Source: a candidate division BRC1 bacterium ADurb.BinA292
Lineage (GTDB): Bacteria; Sumerlaeota; Sumerlaeia; MVZB01
Length of the DNA stretch: 17,685 nt
Reading direction: 5' to 3'
Assembly: GCA_002068205.1 (NCBI GenBank)
Contig: MVZB01000043.1
Location: 1-17,685 of the forward strand
In this document: positions 16,022-17,685 of the stretch, piece by piece
How the letters are laid out: each line of letters starts with the position of its first letter
How positions within the stretch are numbered: the stretch's first letter is position 1
The notes under the pieces: generated by a model
What the model was told of the DNA's origin: nothing
The model's input: the letters and a program-made list of their open reading frames with translations, nothing else
Databases searched by the model: none
Position numbers and translations under genes: made by a program

Positions 16022-17269
16022 CTACTTGCTGAGGCGAGCGCAGACGCTATCGACGAAAGCCGGTTGGCTGGCCTGGGCCCGCAGATTCAAAGTGAACTTG
16101 AAATAGCGGATGAGCGTGTCGGTCGGCACGCGGGTGTCAATCTCGAGGGTATGCCATTGGCCGTCGCCGGGGTGATCCTGGCGCACAATGATTGGGTCAC
16201 GGTCCTTCGCGTCGCGAAAAAAGGCGACCACCCAGCCCAGCTTGCCCGGCTCGTGGCAGAGCGCGTCGGCGCGCGCGGACAGCCGTCCGCCCTGGAAGAA
16301 TTCCTCGATCCGGAACATCTGATTGAGCGTGGTCGCCGTTCCGCCGCCCGGCTGCAGTTCCACGACCACTTTCGGGCGGTCTTCCAGCTCGCGATGCCGG
16401 ACGAGATGCGGCTGGGGCAGCGCGTCCCAGAAGCGCGGCGTTCCGTTGACCCACTGGAGGAAATCGCCGTTGGCCAGCAAGTCGGTGCGGTAATGCGCCA
16501 GCGACTGACTGTCGCGCGGGTGCTTGATGCGCGGCACGACGGGGTCCACCAGGCTGCGGTCCGAGATGATCGACAGGTGGATGCCGCGGCCGCGCAGCCA
16601 GTAGTAGAGCGCGCGGGTGGAATCGGCGATATCGCCTACCTCGAACGTCCGGATGCGCGGCTTGTTCAGGATATCATCGCTTTTCGGACTTTCGGGCGCT
16701 TCCTCGGGAAAGAAATGCTCCATCGTCGGCGAGTTGAGTTCGCCCAGGTCCCAGCCCATCGTCACGATCTCGCTGACGCCCAGGTGCACCATCAGGTAGA
16801 TGCCGAGTTCGTAAACCACGCCAGGTCCCCACGGCCGGTCGAGCGTTTTCGTGAAGAGCCAGTCCTCGAAGCGCAAGGTCGTCGCCAGGCGCTGGCTGAA
16901 ATTGCGTGGGTCGGGGATGCGGAAGAGCATGTCGGCCTGCAAGCCGGGCGTGGGGGGGTCATCGTCGGCGCGCTCCATGAGCACGATCGGCCGGGGCTCA
17001 ACATAGTTGTAAGGCTGGAAGTTCCAAGAGTTAAGCAATTGAAAATCAACAATCTCGGGCGCCAGATCATAGGTCTGCTTGACCGCGATGACCAGCTTGT
17101 CGGCCAGGTAGGCCGCCACCTCGTCGTTCCACGTTTCCTTGATCGACGGACCGCAGGTGAGCATATAGCACGGCTCGCCGGCGTAGGCGTTTTCCAGCAG
17201 GACGAGCTTCTCATCCAGGGTTCGCGCGTTGCGCAGTTGGGCCCGAATTTCGGGGGTCTTCGGGTGCAT
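16022..17269 (-). CDS. DUF115/MptE-like (Maf-type) protein with C-terminal beta-sandwich-like domain
   Basis: A 415-residue protein. Residues about 10-250 resemble DUF115, the family holding archaeal MptE (6-hydroxymethylpterin pyrophosphokinase) and bacterial Maf proteins needed for flagellin glycosylation: CYMLTCGPSIKETW (34-47), a Lys-Gln turn after VIAVKQ (60-65), and ELGIYLMVHLGVSEIVTMGWDLG (154-176), similar to the family's repeat of small-residue helix then GxD. The C-terminal 150 residues (about 264-415) start with NGDFLQW and contain EPGKLGWVVAFF and GDGQWHTLEI, matching the GT4 tail closely. The ATG at 17269 shares one base with the FkbM stop (TGATG) and has GGAG 10 bases before it, so it is preferred over an ATG 33 bases upstream. 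In this setting a role in glycosylating a surface protein is plausible; the true substrate is unknown. Confidence 0.82.
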   Translation of the reverse strand: MHPKTPEIRAQLRNARTLDEKLVLLENAYAGEPCYMLTCGPSIKETWNDEVAAYLADKLVIAVKQTYDLAPEIVDFQLLNSWNFQPYNYVEPRPIVLMERADDDPPTPGLQADMLFRIPDPRNFSQRLATTLRFEDWLFTKTLDRPWGPGVVYELGIYLMVHLGVSEIVTMGWDLGELNSPTMEHFFPEEAPESPKSDDILNKPRIRTFEVGDIADSTRALYYWLRGRGIHLSIISDRSLVDPVVPRIKHPRDSQSLAHYRTDLLANGDFLQWVNGTPRFWDALPQPHLVRHRELEDRPKVVVELQPGGGTATTLNQMFRIEEFFQGGRLSARADALCHEPGKLGWVVAFFRDAKDRDPIIVRQDHPGDGQWHTLEIDTRVPTDTLIRYFKFTLNLRAQASQPAFVDSVCARLSK

Positions 17270-17685
17270 CAGGGACGACTCCAATGGCGGTTGCGGCCCC
17301 ACAGGACCGCGCTGTAACTGGCGCCGACGTATTTCGTTGGCCGCTGGCGCGTCAATTGCTGATAACTGTGCGATTTGCCCACGTGGACGTCGAACCCCGC
17401 CGTCTCGAGCACGCCGAGCACGCGGGCCAGACGCTTGCCCGCCGCGCCCGATTCTTCGTGGACCTCGCAGAAGATCTGCTCGACCTGGTGCAGGTGATCG
17501 CGCGCCTCCTCCAGCACGTCGGCCTCCAGCCCTTCGATGTCCAGCTTCAGGAAATTGACGGGCTCGGTCAGGTAGGCGCTCAGCGTGCGGCAGGAGACGG
17601 CAAACGTGTCGACCTCGTCGCCGGCCAGGACGCGCCGTTCGGTCAGCGAGCCGGCCATCGAGTCGCGCCGCGAGCGTTGGAAGTC
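17269..17685 (-). CDS. FkbM family methyltransferase, 5' end beyond window
   Basis: The visible 138 residues are the C-terminal half of a SAM-dependent O-methyltransferase; the SAM motif I lies outside. The reading frame stays open through the right edge, so an internal ATG at 17658 is probably not the start. Diagnostic is NFLKLDIEGLEADVLEEA, followed by QIFCEVHE and a final strand region. The K-x-D-x-E-G motif is intact. Family members methylate sugar hydroxyls in glycans and other metabolites. It is the first visible gene of the operon and its stop overlaps the DUF115 start (TGATG). The C-terminal part aligns with residues about 1192-1292 of the giant repeat protein (RTLSAYL/RRLSHYL, LARVLGVLETAGFDVHVG/LRKVLNVLSKAGFEVRVG), so the two are homologous. 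Confidence 0.93.
   Translation of the reverse strand, partial: DFQRSRRDSMAGSLTERRVLAGDEVDTFAVSCRTLSAYLTEPVNFLKLDIEGLEADVLEEARDHLHQVEQIFCEVHEESGAAGKRLARVLGVLETAGFDVHVGKSHSYQQLTRQRPTKYVGASYSAVLWGRNRHWSRP

Overview
This is a high-GC bacterial window with very dense, often overlapping genes. A predicted lipoprotein (lipobox Cys at residue 31), a flippase-like membrane protein and glycan-assembly enzymes suggest a diderm or at least lipoprotein-bearing bacterium. I cannot place it in a phylum from the sequence alone. No rRNA, tRNA, CRISPR array, insertion sequence or phage gene was seen.

Left part (1-2747): two divergent housekeeping genes. One is a dUTPase (dut, minus strand, its last few residues beyond the left edge). 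The other is NAD-dependent DNA ligase (ligA, plus strand, complete). A 214-bp intergenic stretch lies between them, with a small GAGGGAC-type repeat just before ligA.

Middle (2772-7640): convergent to ligA is a very large minus-strand gene of 1302 codons. About 97 tandem copies of a degenerate decapeptide (consensus roughly A-H/D-P-x-L-L-D-R-L-L) fill residues 19-1005. A FkbM-like methyltransferase domain follows, and its conserved K-x-D-x-E-G motif is lost. I do not recognise this repeat as any named family; it is the strongest candidate for something undescribed. Divergent from it is a small lipoprotein gene ending in a beta-sandwich-like domain.

Right part (7681-17685): a minus-strand run of eight genes, most overlapping by 1-4 bases or separated by a few bases, so very likely one operon. 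In transcription order they are: FkbM methyltransferase (cut by the right edge), DUF115/MptE-like protein, GT4 glycosyltransferase, GT2 polyprenyl-phosphate-type glycosyltransferase, multi-spanning membrane protein with a lumenal Ig-like tail, polysaccharide pyruvyl transferase, UPF0104/LPG-synthase-TM-like flippase, and FrhB/FdhB-type iron-sulfur protein. Together they look like a surface glycan or glycoprotein assembly locus: sugar transfer (GT4, GT2), methyl and pyruvyl decoration (FkbM, pyruvyl transferase), and lipid-linked or membrane steps.

Two links tie the middle to the operon. The same C-terminal beta-sandwich-like domain occurs in the lipoprotein, the GT4 enzyme and the DUF115 protein. 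The tail of the giant repeat protein aligns along its length with the FkbM protein at the right edge. This suggests that the repeat protein and lipoprotein belong to the same glycan system, which is an inference.
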